Notes: generated by a model from the sequence alone, not told the origin. 64,000 nucleotides of DNA from JAJFJD01 sp965228975 (GCA_965228975.1 OZ245851.1:558001-622000); one strand, 5' to 3'; shown: positions 1-8,745, counted from the stretch's first letter. Program-made: numbers and translations.

Positions 1-2
1 GC

Positions 3-665
3 GCGCGTCTCGTCACCATCTGCTCCGGAGTCTATGTCCTGGCCGCCGCCGGTTTGCTCGACGGGCGGCGGGCGGCCACCCATTGGCGGTATGCGGAAGA
101 CTTCTCGCGCCGGTATCCGACCGTGCACCTCGAGACCGATAGCCTTTACGTCGACGACGGCGATATTCTGTCGTCGGCGGGAAGCTCGGCCGGGCTGGAC
201 CTCTGCCTGCATATCGTCCGAAGCGACTTCGGGGCGAAGATCGCGAATTCGGTCGCGCGGCGCTTGGTCATGCATGCGCACCGGCAGGGCGGGCAAGCCC
301 AATTCATCGAGCAGCCGGTGCCGGCGGAGAACGAAGCGCATCGCCTGTCGGCGACCGTGGACTACATTCGCGCCGGGCTGAACCGTCCGCATAGCATCGC
401 ATCTCTCGCCGAGGTTTCGGGCATGAGTCCGCGGACGTTCCAGCGAAAATTTGCGGCGCTGACCGGAATACCGGTCGGTACCTGGATCGCCCAGGAACGG
501 TTGGCCAGAGCGTGCACGCTTTTGGAGACGACACAGGCGTCGCTGGACGACATCGCGGATGCGGTGGGTCTCTCCAACCCGCAGAACCTGCGCTACCATT
601 TCCGCAAGAAGTTCGACGTCAGCCCCAGCCAGTACCGCAAACGCTTCGCGGCTTACACGGAATGA
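3..665 (+). CDS. GlxA-like AraC-family transcriptional regulator (5' end outside window)
   Basis: The reading frame is open from the first complete codon at position 3, so the true start lies upstream. The N-terminal part shows the end of a DJ-1/PfpI (class I glutaminase-like) domain around the motif CSGVYVLAAAGLLDGRRA. The C-terminal ~100 residues are an AraC double helix-turn-helix: SIASLAEVSGMSPRTFQRKF, then a second helix-turn-helix ending PSQYRKRF. This order is typical of GlxA/FtrA-type regulators, which control adjacent catabolic genes. The nearest gene is convergent, so the target is probably upstream of the window. Family assignment is firm; the ligand is unknown. Confidence 0.9.
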   Translation, partial: ARLVTICSGVYVLAAAGLLDGRRAATHWRYAEDFSRRYPTVHLETDSLYVDDGDILSSAGSSAGLDLCLHIVRSDFGAKIANSVARRLVMHAHRQGGQAQFIEQPVPAENEAHRLSATVDYIRAGLNRPHSIASLAEVSGMSPRTFQRKFAALTGIPVGTWIAQERLARACTLLETTQASLDDIADAVGLSNPQNLRYHFRKKFDVSPSQYRKRFAAYTE

Positions 666-687
666 GCGGGTCGATCCCCGGGCAACG

Positions 688-1923
688 CTAGTCTTTTTTC
701 GCCGGGCCAGAGGCGATCGCGCCCTCGGACTCGAGCGCGTCCAACGCCGCGTCGGACAGGCCCAGATTGCCGGCAAGGACGGCGCGGGTGTCGTGGCCGA
801 TGGACTGGCCCGTCCAGCGCAGCGTGCCGGGTGTGCGAGAGAATTTGGGCGCGATTCCCGACAGCTTCAGCGAGCCGACTTCTTCGTCCGGCACGTCGAC
901 GATCATGTCCCGCGCCGCGAATTGAGGGTCGGAGAACACGTCCGCGACGGAATAGATCGGCGCCGCCGGGATGTCCTTCTCGACCAGATATTCGTAGAGT
1001 TCCCCCAGACTCCATGTTTGCGTCCATTCACCGATGATCCGGACCAGTTCCTCCTCGTTCGCCAGCCGGCCGGGGCTTTCCGCGAAGCGCGGGTCCTCCG
1101 CCAGTTCCGGCTGATCCATAGCCGCCGCGAGCCGTCGGAACGTGGACGTGTTGCCGGCGGCGATGTGGATCCACTCGTCGTTTTTCACGGGGAACAGGCT
1201 GTTCGGCACATGCCCGTGCAGGCGCGAGCCGACCCGGTGCGGTACGATCCCCAATTTGTCGAACGCCGGGATGAAGGATTCCATCATCGAAAACGCCGCC
1301 TCATAGAGCGCGACGTCGACGACCTGTCCGCGCCCGGTCCGGTTCCGCTCGTGCAGCGCGGCGGCAGCGCCGAAAGCGCCGTATATACCGGCCACGTAGT
1401 CGGTCAACGGTGTGGCCACGCGGGACGGCGGTCGATCCGGCTCACCGGTGATCGACCGGATTCCGCTCAGGGATTCTCCGATGATGCCGTATCCGGCCCG
1501 TTCGCTATAGGGCCCGGTCTGCCCGAAACCGCTGATCCGCACGAGGATCAATCCGGGATGGTCCTTTGCGATCTCCTCGTAGCCCAGGCCCCATTTCTCC
1601 AGCGTACCGGGTTTGAAGTTTTCGATGACGATGTCGAAGTGAGGGACGAGCCGCCGCACGATGTCCCGGCCGGAATCCGATTTCAGGTTGATCGCGATGG
1701 CCTTCTTGTTGCGATGGATGCTGGCCCACCACAGGGACTTGCCTTCGTAATGGCGACCGAGGCTGCGCAGGGAATCGCCGTCCGGCCTTTCCACGTTGAC
1801 GACCTCCGCGCCGAGGTCGGCGAACAGCCGGCCGCAGAAGGGGGCGGCGACCGTCGATCCTAGCTCTAGAACCCGGCAGCCCGCGAGCGGACCTTGGGCC
1901 TCGTCTTTGGTGTTACCGCTCAT
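688..1923 (-). CDS. CaiB/BaiF family (type III) CoA-transferase
   Basis: 411 aa. It begins SGNTKDEAQGPLAGCRVLEL and contains the family's GPFC-like segment AAPFCGRLFADLGAEV, where the catalytic Asp region follows. Further blocks are NLKSDSGRDIVRRLV and ISGFGQTGPYSERAGYG, close to family consensus. Such enzymes move CoA between carboxylic acids in the cytoplasm. An ATG at 1923 preceded by GAGAGGA is preferred over longer in-frame starts, whose extension is arginine-rich and unlike the family. The gene lies 56 bp downstream of the predicted selenoprotein at 1980-2855, same strand, so the two may form an operon. Substrate cannot be told from sequence. Confidence 0.92.
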   Translation of the reverse strand: MSGNTKDEAQGPLAGCRVLELGSTVAAPFCGRLFADLGAEVVNVERPDGDSLRSLGRHYEGKSLWWASIHRNKKAIAINLKSDSGRDIVRRLVPHFDIVIENFKPGTLEKWGLGYEEIAKDHPGLILVRISGFGQTGPYSERAGYGIIGESLSGIRSITGEPDRPPSRVATPLTDYVAGIYGAFGAAAALHERNRTGRGQVVDVALYEAAFSMMESFIPAFDKLGIVPHRVGSRLHGHVPNSLFPVKNDEWIHIAAGNTSTFRRLAAAMDQPELAEDPRFAESPGRLANEEELVRIIGEWTQTWSLGELYEYLVEKDIPAAPIYSVADVFSDPQFAARDMIVDVPDEEVGSLKLSGIAPKFSRTPGTLRWTGQSIGHDTRAVLAGNLGLSDAALDALESEGAIASGPAKKD

Positions 1924-1979
1924 CGCAAACGTCCTCTCGTCGCGGTGCCCGATGTTCCGGGCCCGTCTTCGCCATCGGC

Positions 1980-2855
1980 TTATGGGCCACCGGCTGTTCT
2001 TTCCGCCGCGATGCGGTCTTCCGGATGCTGCCATTGCGGCGTCGTGTCGCGGGCGCTTCGGGTGTCGCCGCCGTCGGCCCGCATGGCTTCCGCCTTCCAG
2101 TCATCGTCGTCCGACCACCGTCGGCCAAGATCGGTGATGACCCCTGGTTTCTCGATCGTTTCCAATCCCCCAAGGGCGGCGCGGGTAATCTCGTACTGAT
2201 CGTCGGGATCGAAGGGACGGCCGGACGTATGCCCGAGCGGATAGTCGACAAACAGCGCGCGCGGCGGGTTGCCGGCGGACGTAATGTCATGCGCGCTGGT
2301 CAGGGAAACGGTCGGCGTGCCGGCTGCTTCGAGGTGACGGGCGATCAGACACACGGTCTGATGGCACACCGGTCACATGGGTATGAGGAAGACCGCGTCG
2401 ACCGATTGCGCTTCGAATCGTGCCGCCAGGTCCGGGATCAGTTCCTCGCGCACCCGCCGCTGCGAATAAATGCCGCCCATGCAGGACAAGGCTTCGTCCG
2501 CCACGTCGCCGACGAACCCTTCGTCTTCGAGGCGGGTCAAGGCCGTCAGCGGCAGGACGCATTCCGAATCACGCCGCGGATCGACCAGGTAGTTTTCCGT
2601 GATGTGGGAAAACCGGATGTCCTGTTTCGGCGTCGTCTTCGGGATCGCCCGGACACCGGTGTCGTCCTTGTAGTGAAAAGCGGTCTGTCCAAGCGCATAG
2701 GCGCCCGATGTGGTCAGTACACCGATCCGCGCTTCCGATAACGGCTTATTCAGCGGCGTAAAGGCCGGTGGGTCCTCGGCATAGACCCAGCGATAGGGCT
2801 CATACCCAAGATTTGTGTACCGTGCCGTGATTGCGTCGATATAGCGGACGGGCAT
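1980..2855 (-). CDS. Predicted selenoprotein, glycine/betaine/sarcosine/D-proline reductase B (GrdB/PrdB) family, in-frame UGA
   Basis: Reading from ATG 2855 gives 160 codons, then UGA at 2375-2373, then 130 more in-frame codons to TAA at 1980. If UGA is selenocysteine the protein is 291 aa. The junction reads VFLIPM-U-PVCHQTV, a U-x-x-C redox motif. The part after the UGA remains protein-like and family-like (LIARHLEAAGTPTVSL, ALFVDYPLG), so this is not a simple truncation. Sec161 is near the place of Sec in clostridial PrdB, which is known to be a short Sec-containing subunit. A hairpin of SECIS type sits just after the UGA. Homologs with Cys at this site are expected in related bacteria. 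The exact substrate is unknown; a reductase role with the adjacent CoA-transferase is inference. Confidence 0.8.
2333..2375 (-). promoter_or_regulatory. SECIS-like hairpin directly after in-frame UGA
   Basis: On the minus-strand RNA the UGA (2375-2373) is followed after 10 nt by a perfect 7-bp stem AUCAGAC / GUCUGAU (2362-2356 and 2350-2344) closing a 5-nt loop CGUGU that holds a GU. Four further pairs, GGUG (2370-2367) with CACC (2336-2333), extend the stem below an internal loop. Bacterial SECIS elements recognised by SelB have an apical stem about 11 nt after UGA with GU in the loop, so position and form fit. The structure was found by eye, not by folding software. Confidence 0.7.
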
Positions 2856-3093
2856 TGGGGGACTCTCTTTTCGATCATGACGGGCGTTAGCCCGTAATTT
2901 GCAGGCGGGCCATCCTCGGGAAGCGGTTCCGTATTCTATCCGTAGGCCTGCCGCCGAGGCCAAACATGATTTTGGACAGTTCCCCTCCGTCCGGTTACGC
3001 TAGGTCTCGATTGTCGTGTGAGGGACAACGAATCGGGCCGCCAAACCCCGGCGGTGCACCCTGAAAGCCTTCGGAATTGCTTGGAGATCACCC
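2856..3093. other. Divergent intergenic region between selenoprotein gene and VOC gene
   Basis: About 240 bp between the minus-strand start at 2855 and the plus-strand start at 3094. It must hold promoters for both directions. I found no clear sigma-70 hexamers, long palindrome or small coding frame with a good ribosome binding site. The plus-strand gene has TTGGAGAT shortly before its ATG. Confidence 0.4.
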
Positions 3094-3498
3094 ATGACAG
3101 AACGCCCCCCTGCCTTTCGCGGTATCCGGCACGTTGCCTTCCGGGTGAACAACCTGGAGGAATGCGAAAAGTTCTATACCGATGTGATGGGGATGGAGCT
3201 TCTCTATCGCGCTAATGAGAACCTCGTGTACCTGACCTGCGGCAACGACAACCTGTCGTTGGCGCGTGCCAAGTCCGATCCGGAAGAGGGTGGGGTTTTC
3301 GACCATTACGGGTTCATCGTCGAGAGCAAGGAATCCCTGGACGCCTGGCATGCCTACTTCACGTTGATCGACGTGCCGGTTCTCGACCAGCCCCACGATC
3401 ACGCGGACGGCGCTCGCAGCTTCCATATCAAGGACCCGGCGGGAAACATCATCCAGCCGATCTATCATCCGGCGATTTCGGCGCAACGGTTCGAATGA
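3094..3498 (+). CDS. VOC superfamily (glyoxalase/dioxygenase fold) protein
   Basis: 134 aa, the usual size for a single vicinal-oxygen-chelate domain. The two beta-alpha-beta-beta-beta halves are visible: GIRHVAFRVNNLEECEKFYT at residues 7-26 and HYGFIVESKESLDAWHAYF near 70-88. Candidate metal ligands are His in IRHVAF, His in DHYGF and a C-terminal acid. KDPAGNIIQP is a classical VOC signature. The start has GGAGAT before it. The stop overlaps the next gene's start at 3495, so it is probably co-translated with the flavin oxidoreductase. Actual reaction (dioxygenase, lyase or binding) is not determinable. Confidence 0.85.
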   Translation: MTERPPAFRGIRHVAFRVNNLEECEKFYTDVMGMELLYRANENLVYLTCGNDNLSLARAKSDPEEGGVFDHYGFIVESKESLDAWHAYFTLIDVPVLDQPHDHADGARSFHIKDPAGNIIQPIYHPAISAQRFE

Positions 3499-4712
3499 GT
3501 ATTCGACCAACGATGACTGACACCAAGCGACAACCCCTCCTGTTCACGCCGATCACGATCCGCGGTGTGACATCGAAGAACCGCATCGTCGTCTCGCCGA
3601 TGTGCCAGTACAATTCGGACGACGGCGGGCCCGGCGATTGGCAGATGATGCATCTCGGCCGGCTTGCCGTCGGTGGGGCAGGCATCGTTTTCGGCGAGGA
3701 GACGGCGGTCGAGGCGATCGGGCGCAAGACCTACAAATGCGCCGGTATCTATGACGACAAGCATATCCCGCAATATCGCAAGCTGACCGACTTCATCAAG
3801 GAGCAGGACGCGATCCCGGCCATCCAGTTGGGCCATGCGGGGCGCAAGGCCTCCTGTCATACGGCGACGCAGGATTGGCGGCCGCTGACCGACGAGGATG
3901 CGAAGGATGGTCTGGCGCCCTGGCAGGGATTAGCGCCGAGCGCGTTGGATCAATTGCCGCGACGGTTTACGCCGAAGGCGATGGACCGGGACGATATCCG
4001 CCATAACCTCGATGCATGGCGCGAGGCCACCCGCCGCAGTATGGATGCGGGGTTCGATATACTCGAAATCCATGGGGCGCACGGTTACCTGATCCACCAA
4101 TTCCTCTCGCCGGTGAGCAATCACCGGAACGATGCCTATGGCGGCGATCGGCAAGGGCGGATGCGTTTCGCCCTCGAAGTGGCCGAAGTCGTTCGCGACG
4201 CCTGGCCGCAGGACAAACCGCTGTTCTTCCGCGTGTCGTCGGTCGACGGTCAGGGCGGCATATGGAACTTGGACGACACGGTGGCCTTGTCGAAGGAGTT
4301 GAAGGACCGCGACATCGATCTCATCGATTGTTCCTCCGGCGGCATCTTCGGCGACAGCGAGATGCCGATGGTGCCCCGGATCGAACAGTTCCAAGCCGGA
4401 TTTGCCGAACGGGTGCGGCGTGAGGTCGGGATCATGACGATCGCCGTCGGCGGGATCACCGAGGCGCAACAGGCCGAAAACATCCTGCAATCCGGCCGCG
4501 CCGACCTGGTCGCGCTGGCCCGCGAATTCCTGTGGAACGCCGATTGGGCAGCGCATGCGGCGAAAGAGCTGCACGCCACCGATCCATACGGTCAGATGCC
4601 GCACGAATACGCGTATCGTCTGCGCCAGCGCGAGAAGCAGAAGGAAATGCCGATCAATCAAGGGGGCGCCGAGACCCAGGCGGCCTATCAGAAGATTTTC
4701 GGGCCGGAGTAG
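3495..4712 (+). CDS. NADH:flavin oxidoreductase, Old Yellow Enzyme family (YqjM-like)
   Basis: 405 aa with the (beta/alpha)8 OYE domain. FTPITIRGVTSKNRIVVSPM then CQY near residue 37 carries the Cys typical of the YqjM subgroup. HGAHGYLIHQFLSPVSNHR holds the paired active-site residues and YGGDRQGRMRF is the FMN phosphate/Arg signature. These enzymes use NAD(P)H and FMN to reduce activated C=C bonds of enals, enones and related xenobiotics. The start overlaps the VOC gene by 4 bp (ATGA type); a second in-frame ATG at 3513 is possible. Substrate unknown. Confidence 0.92.
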   Translation: MSIRPTMTDTKRQPLLFTPITIRGVTSKNRIVVSPMCQYNSDDGGPGDWQMMHLGRLAVGGAGIVFGEETAVEAIGRKTYKCAGIYDDKHIPQYRKLTDFIKEQDAIPAIQLGHAGRKASCHTATQDWRPLTDEDAKDGLAPWQGLAPSALDQLPRRFTPKAMDRDDIRHNLDAWREATRRSMDAGFDILEIHGAHGYLIHQFLSPVSNHRNDAYGGDRQGRMRFALEVAEVVRDAWPQDKPLFFRVSSVDGQGGIWNLDDTVALSKELKDRDIDLIDCSSGGIFGDSEMPMVPRIEQFQAGFAERVRREVGIMTIAVGGITEAQQAENILQSGRADLVALAREFLWNADWAAHAAKELHATDPYGQMPHEYAYRLRQREKQKEMPINQGGAETQAAYQKIFGPE

Positions 4713-4762
4713 GATCCGAATAGGTTCGGCCGTGCGATCCTCATCAGTCGAGAGTGTTAGCA

Positions 4763-6103
4763 ATGCATACGGTATTTCCGACCGGCACGACGATCTACAA
4801 GCCCGAAAAATGCTTCAACGGATACACGTTGTATCCGTCCAAGAAACAGGGCGTCGGCGCGGTCCTGGTCGACATGAACGGCAATGTGGTCCGGAACTGG
4901 CCCAAGTTCGACGGATACATGATCAACATGCTGCCGGAAGGCCGGATCCTCGGCGGTCAGATCGGCCGGGTGACCCAGGAATACGACCATCACGTCGGCT
5001 GCGACGACGTCGTCCAGGAGGACTGGGACGGGAATGTCGAATGGAAATTCGAAAAGGCGGACGAGATCGACGTCGGCGGCAAACGTGCTTGGTCGGCGCG
5101 GCAGAACCACGACCTCGTGCGCGAAGGATGCCCGGTCGGGTATTACGTGCCCGGCATGACCCCGAAACTCCAGGACGGTAACACCTTGATGCTGAGTTAC
5201 CGGAGCGGGACCTGGCCCGACATCAGCCGGGATTATCTGCCGCGCTCCACCCGTATGTTGGAAGTGACGTGGGGCGGCGAGATCTCGTGGGATTGGATGC
5301 CGGCCGATCATTTCGAGGATTTCGGGCATTCCGAAGCGGCCAAGAACGCGATCATGCGCCATTGCCGCAATCAGCACGCCGTCTTCCAGAACACCATTTC
5401 CTATGTCGGGCCGAACAAATGGTTCGATGCCGGGGACGAGCGGTTCGATCCCGAGAACATCATCACGGACGACCGCGGCACCATCCTCTACATCATCTCG
5501 AAGAAGACCGGCGAGATCGTCTGGAAGATCGGCCCCGACTATGCCAGTTCGCCGGAACTTAAGGCGCTGGGCTGTATCATCGGGCCGCACCATGCCCACA
5601 TCATCCCGAAGGGTCTGCCAGGCGAAGGAAACATCCTGGTGTTCGACAACGGAGGGGCCGCGGGTTTCGGCAGCCCGAACCCCGGAGCGCCGGACGGGAC
5701 GTGGAATGCGCTGCGGGACAGTTCCAGGGTCTTGGAGATCGATCCGATCTCGCTCGATCTGGTTTGGGAGTATTCCGCGAAGACCGCCGGCTTCCCGTCG
5801 GAGGGCGAGGACGTCCGGTTCTACAGCCGCTACGAAAGCGCGGCGCAGCGCCTACCGAACGGCAACACGTTGATCACCGAGTCACGATGCGGCCGGGTCA
5901 TCGAGGTCACGCCGGCGTGCGAGATCGTTTGGGAATATGTCTGCCCCTACAATCTGATGGATGGCGATGCGCAATTCCTGAGCGATGTCTTCCGGGCCTA
6001 CCGCTATCCATACGACTGGGTGCCGCAGGTCGACCCTCCGCGCGAACGGGCGGTCGTGCCGCCGGCGAACGGCGAATTCCGGATAGAGCCGGTCCCGGAT
6101 TAG
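4763..6103 (+). CDS. Arylsulfotransferase (ASST)-like beta-propeller protein
   Basis: 446 aa. Repeated blades such as GAVLVDMNGNVVRNWPKFDG, NTLMLSYRSGTWPD, TGEIVWKIGPDYA and NGNTLITESRCGRVIEV are characteristic of ASST-family propellers, and GPHHAHIIPKG supplies the histidines expected in the funnel. Bacterial ASST transfers sulfate between phenols via a His intermediate, usually in the periplasm; this protein lacks an evident signal peptide, so it may be a cytoplasmic variant with a different role. ATG 4763 is chosen over GTG 4754 because it gives a compact start with AGAGTGTTAG upstream. It follows the OYE gene by 50 bp. Confidence 0.82.
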   Translation: MHTVFPTGTTIYKPEKCFNGYTLYPSKKQGVGAVLVDMNGNVVRNWPKFDGYMINMLPEGRILGGQIGRVTQEYDHHVGCDDVVQEDWDGNVEWKFEKADEIDVGGKRAWSARQNHDLVREGCPVGYYVPGMTPKLQDGNTLMLSYRSGTWPDISRDYLPRSTRMLEVTWGGEISWDWMPADHFEDFGHSEAAKNAIMRHCRNQHAVFQNTISYVGPNKWFDAGDERFDPENIITDDRGTILYIISKKTGEIVWKIGPDYASSPELKALGCIIGPHHAHIIPKGLPGEGNILVFDNGGAAGFGSPNPGAPDGTWNALRDSSRVLEIDPISLDLVWEYSAKTAGFPSEGEDVRFYSRYESAAQRLPNGNTLITESRCGRVIEVTPACEIVWEYVCPYNLMDGDAQFLSDVFRAYRYPYDWVPQVDPPRERAVVPPANGEFRIEPVPD

Positions 6104-6134
6104 GAAAGGCAGAGTTCGGTCGACGCCGTTGCGG

Positions 6135-7064
6135 TTATTCCTTCCAGCCGACCGCTTCGCACCACACAATCGCCATGAAGGCGTCTTCGTGGTCACCCCA
6201 GGCCTTGAGGGCGCGCGCGGTGTCATCCATCTGGGCCTGATTCGCCCAGCCCATCTCGATTGCGGTTTCGGCGATCCGCGGGCCGGTGAACTCGCTGGTC
6301 AACGCCGCCGTCATTGTTCGGGTCGATTGCGGCGTGCCCCAGCTTTCGCTCGATCCGGTCCCGATCGTTCTCACGAAGCCCGCTTCCCGGAGTAGCGTTC
6401 GAAGGCGGCGGCCCATGAACGGGTCCCCGCCGCAATGCCGCCTGAACTTGCGCCAGATATCGTGTGCCTTGGTCAGAACGGGATCGTCCGGCGCAATGAG
6501 CGTCGCGCCTAGGTCGATCGACCGGATACCCACCAGCCCGCCCGGTTTTAGAACCCGGCGCATTTCCGTTAAGACGGCAATCGGGTCATACATGTGTTCG
6601 AGCATGGCATGGCTGAACACCGCGTCGAACCCGTCGTCTTGATACGGAAGATCGTACGCGTCGCCGCATTCGAATATCACATTGCCGATGCCGAGTTTGG
6701 TGGCGTTCTCGCGGGCAATCTCCAACTGGCTTTTCTCGAAGTCGATCCCGGTCACGGCCCCCGGGGCGGTTGCCCGGGCCAAGCCCACGGTGATCGTACC
6801 GGGGCCGCAACCACAGTCCAGCAGCGTCATCCCGGCGTGGAGATACGGCAGGAAAAACGCGCCGTGGACATCGGCGGTGCGCCCGGCGATGATCTGCTCG
6901 GTCAGCGCGCCGTCATAGTCGTGCATATAGTTTTCGTGCTCATCCGGCGGCCGAGTGTCGCGTACCAATTTCGCTCTCCGATGTTCTTTGGGCTTGTAAA
7001 CGATTGCCCCAATTTCGTCGTCGAATTCTATGGTCAGTTCCGATTGCGTGGAAGTCGCGCGCAT
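6135..7064 (-). CDS. Class I SAM-dependent methyltransferase (UbiE/Methyltransf_11 type)
   Basis: 309 aa from ATG 7064; an in-frame ATG at 7115 would add 17 residues and cannot be excluded, since neither has a strong ribosome binding site. SAM-binding motif I is LLDCGCGPGTITVGLA near residue 79. Asp of motif II is in VTGIDFEKSQLEIA, motif III in CGDAYDLPYQDDGFD, and the VLKPGG turn marks the Rossmann end. The C-terminal extension after ~210 probably caps the substrate. Convergent with the ASST-like gene. Methyl acceptor is unknown. Confidence 0.88.
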   Translation of the reverse strand: MRATSTQSELTIEFDDEIGAIVYKPKEHRRAKLVRDTRPPDEHENYMHDYDGALTEQIIAGRTADVHGAFFLPYLHAGMTLLDCGCGPGTITVGLARATAPGAVTGIDFEKSQLEIARENATKLGIGNVIFECGDAYDLPYQDDGFDAVFSHAMLEHMYDPIAVLTEMRRVLKPGGLVGIRSIDLGATLIAPDDPVLTKAHDIWRKFRRHCGGDPFMGRRLRTLLREAGFVRTIGTGSSESWGTPQSTRTMTAALTSEFTGPRIAETAIEMGWANQAQMDDTARALKAWGDHEDAFMAIVWCEAVGWKE

Positions 7065-7145
7065 GCCGATAGCAGGGAAGGCTTCCCGGTCGTGCTCGCT
7101 CGTCCTACACTTCATTTCTAACGGACTGCCTAAGGAACGGAATCA

Positions 7146-7559
7146 ATGAAAGTCACCGGCAAGTGCCATTGCGGCGCCATCTCCTACAAAGCAGAGGTCA
7201 ACCCGAAGCATGTGATCATCTGTCACTGCACCGATTGCCAGGAATTCTCGGGCTCGGCCTATCGCACGATCGCGCCGGCGCGGGGCGATACGTTCGAACT
7301 GCTGTCCGGCACACCGAAACACTATGTGAAGACGGCGGACAGCGGGACGAAACGGGTGCAGGCCTTCTGCCCGGACTGCGGCACGTCGCTGTATTCGACG
7401 TCGGACGAGCCGAACCCGGAGATTATCGCCCTCAGGCCGGCGACCCTCGATTACCGCGACGACCTGCCGCCGCAGAACCAGATCTGGACCAGTTCGGCGC
7501 AGCCGTGGTCCGGTGACCTCAGCGGCCTCAGGGGATTCCCAAAGCAGTTCGGTTCTTGA
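7146..7559 (+). CDS. GFA / CENP-V family zinc protein
   Basis: 137 aa, one GFA domain. Cysteine sets typical of the family are present: KCHCGAISY, CHCTDCQEFSG and FCPDCGTSLY, which bind structural and catalytic zinc. The family was named for glutathione-dependent formaldehyde-activating enzyme, but most members have no proven reaction. ATG 7146 has AAGGAA 7 nt upstream. It is divergent from the methyltransferase and stands alone. Confidence 0.9.
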   Translation: MKVTGKCHCGAISYKAEVNPKHVIICHCTDCQEFSGSAYRTIAPARGDTFELLSGTPKHYVKTADSGTKRVQAFCPDCGTSLYSTSDEPNPEIIALRPATLDYRDDLPPQNQIWTSSAQPWSGDLSGLRGFPKQFGS

Positions 7560-7722
7560 AGGTGGCGTAATATTTTTTCCGTCGATCAATAGGTTAGGAA
7601 ATTCGGCCGGGTATCACAGCCATGGTCCGGCCTCCGCCGATTAACGCTTTCTCAAGGGTTTCGGCGGACCTTCCTTGCGGGCGGCCGTATTGCGCGCCGC
7701 GGCGGCGAGGGGACTAGGACCG

Positions 7723-8664
7723 ATGGCCTATATCATCATTTCGATTGTCTGTGTCGTGGCCTTTGTGGTGGGGCTGCTGGTGCGGCGCGTGCGTCTGATC
7801 GTGCCGCCGGTCGCCGCCGTCGTCTGGGGAATCGCCACGTTGGTGGCCAGCATCATCACCGTATCCCCTGGCATGGTCGCCGTTGCCGACCTGTTCGGTA
7901 AGGTCCAGACAGAGACCTATGGCGAAGGGCTGCATCTGATCAATCCGCTGTACACCACGCGGCAGATGACGATCCGGCGTCAAAGCCTGCATTTCACCTC
8001 GACCTCGCGTGACGGCAAGAGCGTCACGGCGTTGTCGGCGGACCGTAACCCGCTGGAGATCGACGTATCCTTTCCCTTCCGGCTCAACGGCGCGGTGGCG
8101 TGGAAGATCTATCAGCGGGTCGGCGGCACCGGATACTATCGGGGCCAGTTGATCTTCCCGTCGGCCCGGTCGGCGGTGCGCGACGCTGTCTCGCAATTCC
8201 CCTGGGCCGAGGCGAGCATAGAAAAACTGCCCGAAGTCGCCGCATTGATGCAGCAGAAATTCGAGGACCGTTTGATCCAGGATCTGATCAAGGTCGGTTT
8301 CACCGAACAGGAGGCCCGGACCTCTTTCAGCATCATGCCGGTGCAGTTGCGCAAGATCCTGCCGGACGCCAAGGTGCGGAATGCGATCGCTGAGCGCGTC
8401 GCGGCCGAGGAAGACCTGAAACGCCAAGTCGTGCTGACCAAGATCGCCAAACAGGAAGCCGAGCGTCGCGCCAACGAGGGCCTCGGCGTGAAGAAGTTGT
8501 TCGCCGAACTGCCGAAGGATTTCAACGCGAGCGAAATCCGCCAGGTGTTGTCGGCGATTTCCGAAAAGGTGCGGGCGGACGCGATCATGAAAGCGGTCGA
8601 GAACGAGCGTATCCAAACGCTCGTCATCACCGGCGACGCGCCGGTTTCGATCCCTGCGAAATAG
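7723..8664 (+). CDS. SPFH/Band 7 (prohibitin-like) membrane protein
   Basis: 313 aa from ATG 7723, which has GAGGGG about 9 nt upstream; a longer in-frame start at 7675 adds an alanine-rich stretch and is less likely. Two hydrophobic segments lie at residues 2-18 and 24-45, followed by an SPFH domain beginning VAVADLFGKVQTETYGEGLH, then an Ala/Glu-rich helical region (VLTKIAKQEAERRANEGLG) typical of prohibitin-like oligomers. Such proteins scaffold membrane microdomains or proteases such as FtsH. No protease or NfeD partner is adjacent. Confidence 0.85.
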   Translation: MAYIIISIVCVVAFVVGLLVRRVRLIVPPVAAVVWGIATLVASIITVSPGMVAVADLFGKVQTETYGEGLHLINPLYTTRQMTIRRQSLHFTSTSRDGKSVTALSADRNPLEIDVSFPFRLNGAVAWKIYQRVGGTGYYRGQLIFPSARSAVRDAVSQFPWAEASIEKLPEVAALMQQKFEDRLIQDLIKVGFTEQEARTSFSIMPVQLRKILPDAKVRNAIAERVAAEEDLKRQVVLTKIAKQEAERRANEGLGVKKLFAELPKDFNASEIRQVLSAISEKVRADAIMKAVENERIQTLVITGDAPVSIPAK

Positions 8665-8745
8665 GCGGCCTGCCGCGTTTCCCTATACGGCTTCAGGATC
8701 AGCCCATGATGCGACCGGTCCCGCTTTGATGAATCAGTGGGCCTG

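Noticed and set aside
559..1863. 434-codon plus-strand frame opposite the CoA-transferase
   Set aside because: Arginine- and proline-rich, no family features, fully antisense to a well-supported gene; such frames are common in GC-rich DNA.
2373..2375. Reading the UGA at 2375-2373 as a genuine stop giving a 160-residue protein
   Set aside because: The frame continues for 130 codons with family-like sequence, the UGA is in a UxxC motif, and a SECIS-like hairpin follows. A pseudogene is possible but less likely.
2025..2741. 238-codon plus-strand frame opposite the selenoprotein gene
   Set aside because: Low-complexity basic protein and complete overlap with the conserved minus-strand frame. 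Only the minus strand shows family-like sequence.
3930..4763. 277-codon minus-strand frame opposite the OYE gene
   Set aside because: No recognisable domain, antisense to a strongly supported enzyme.
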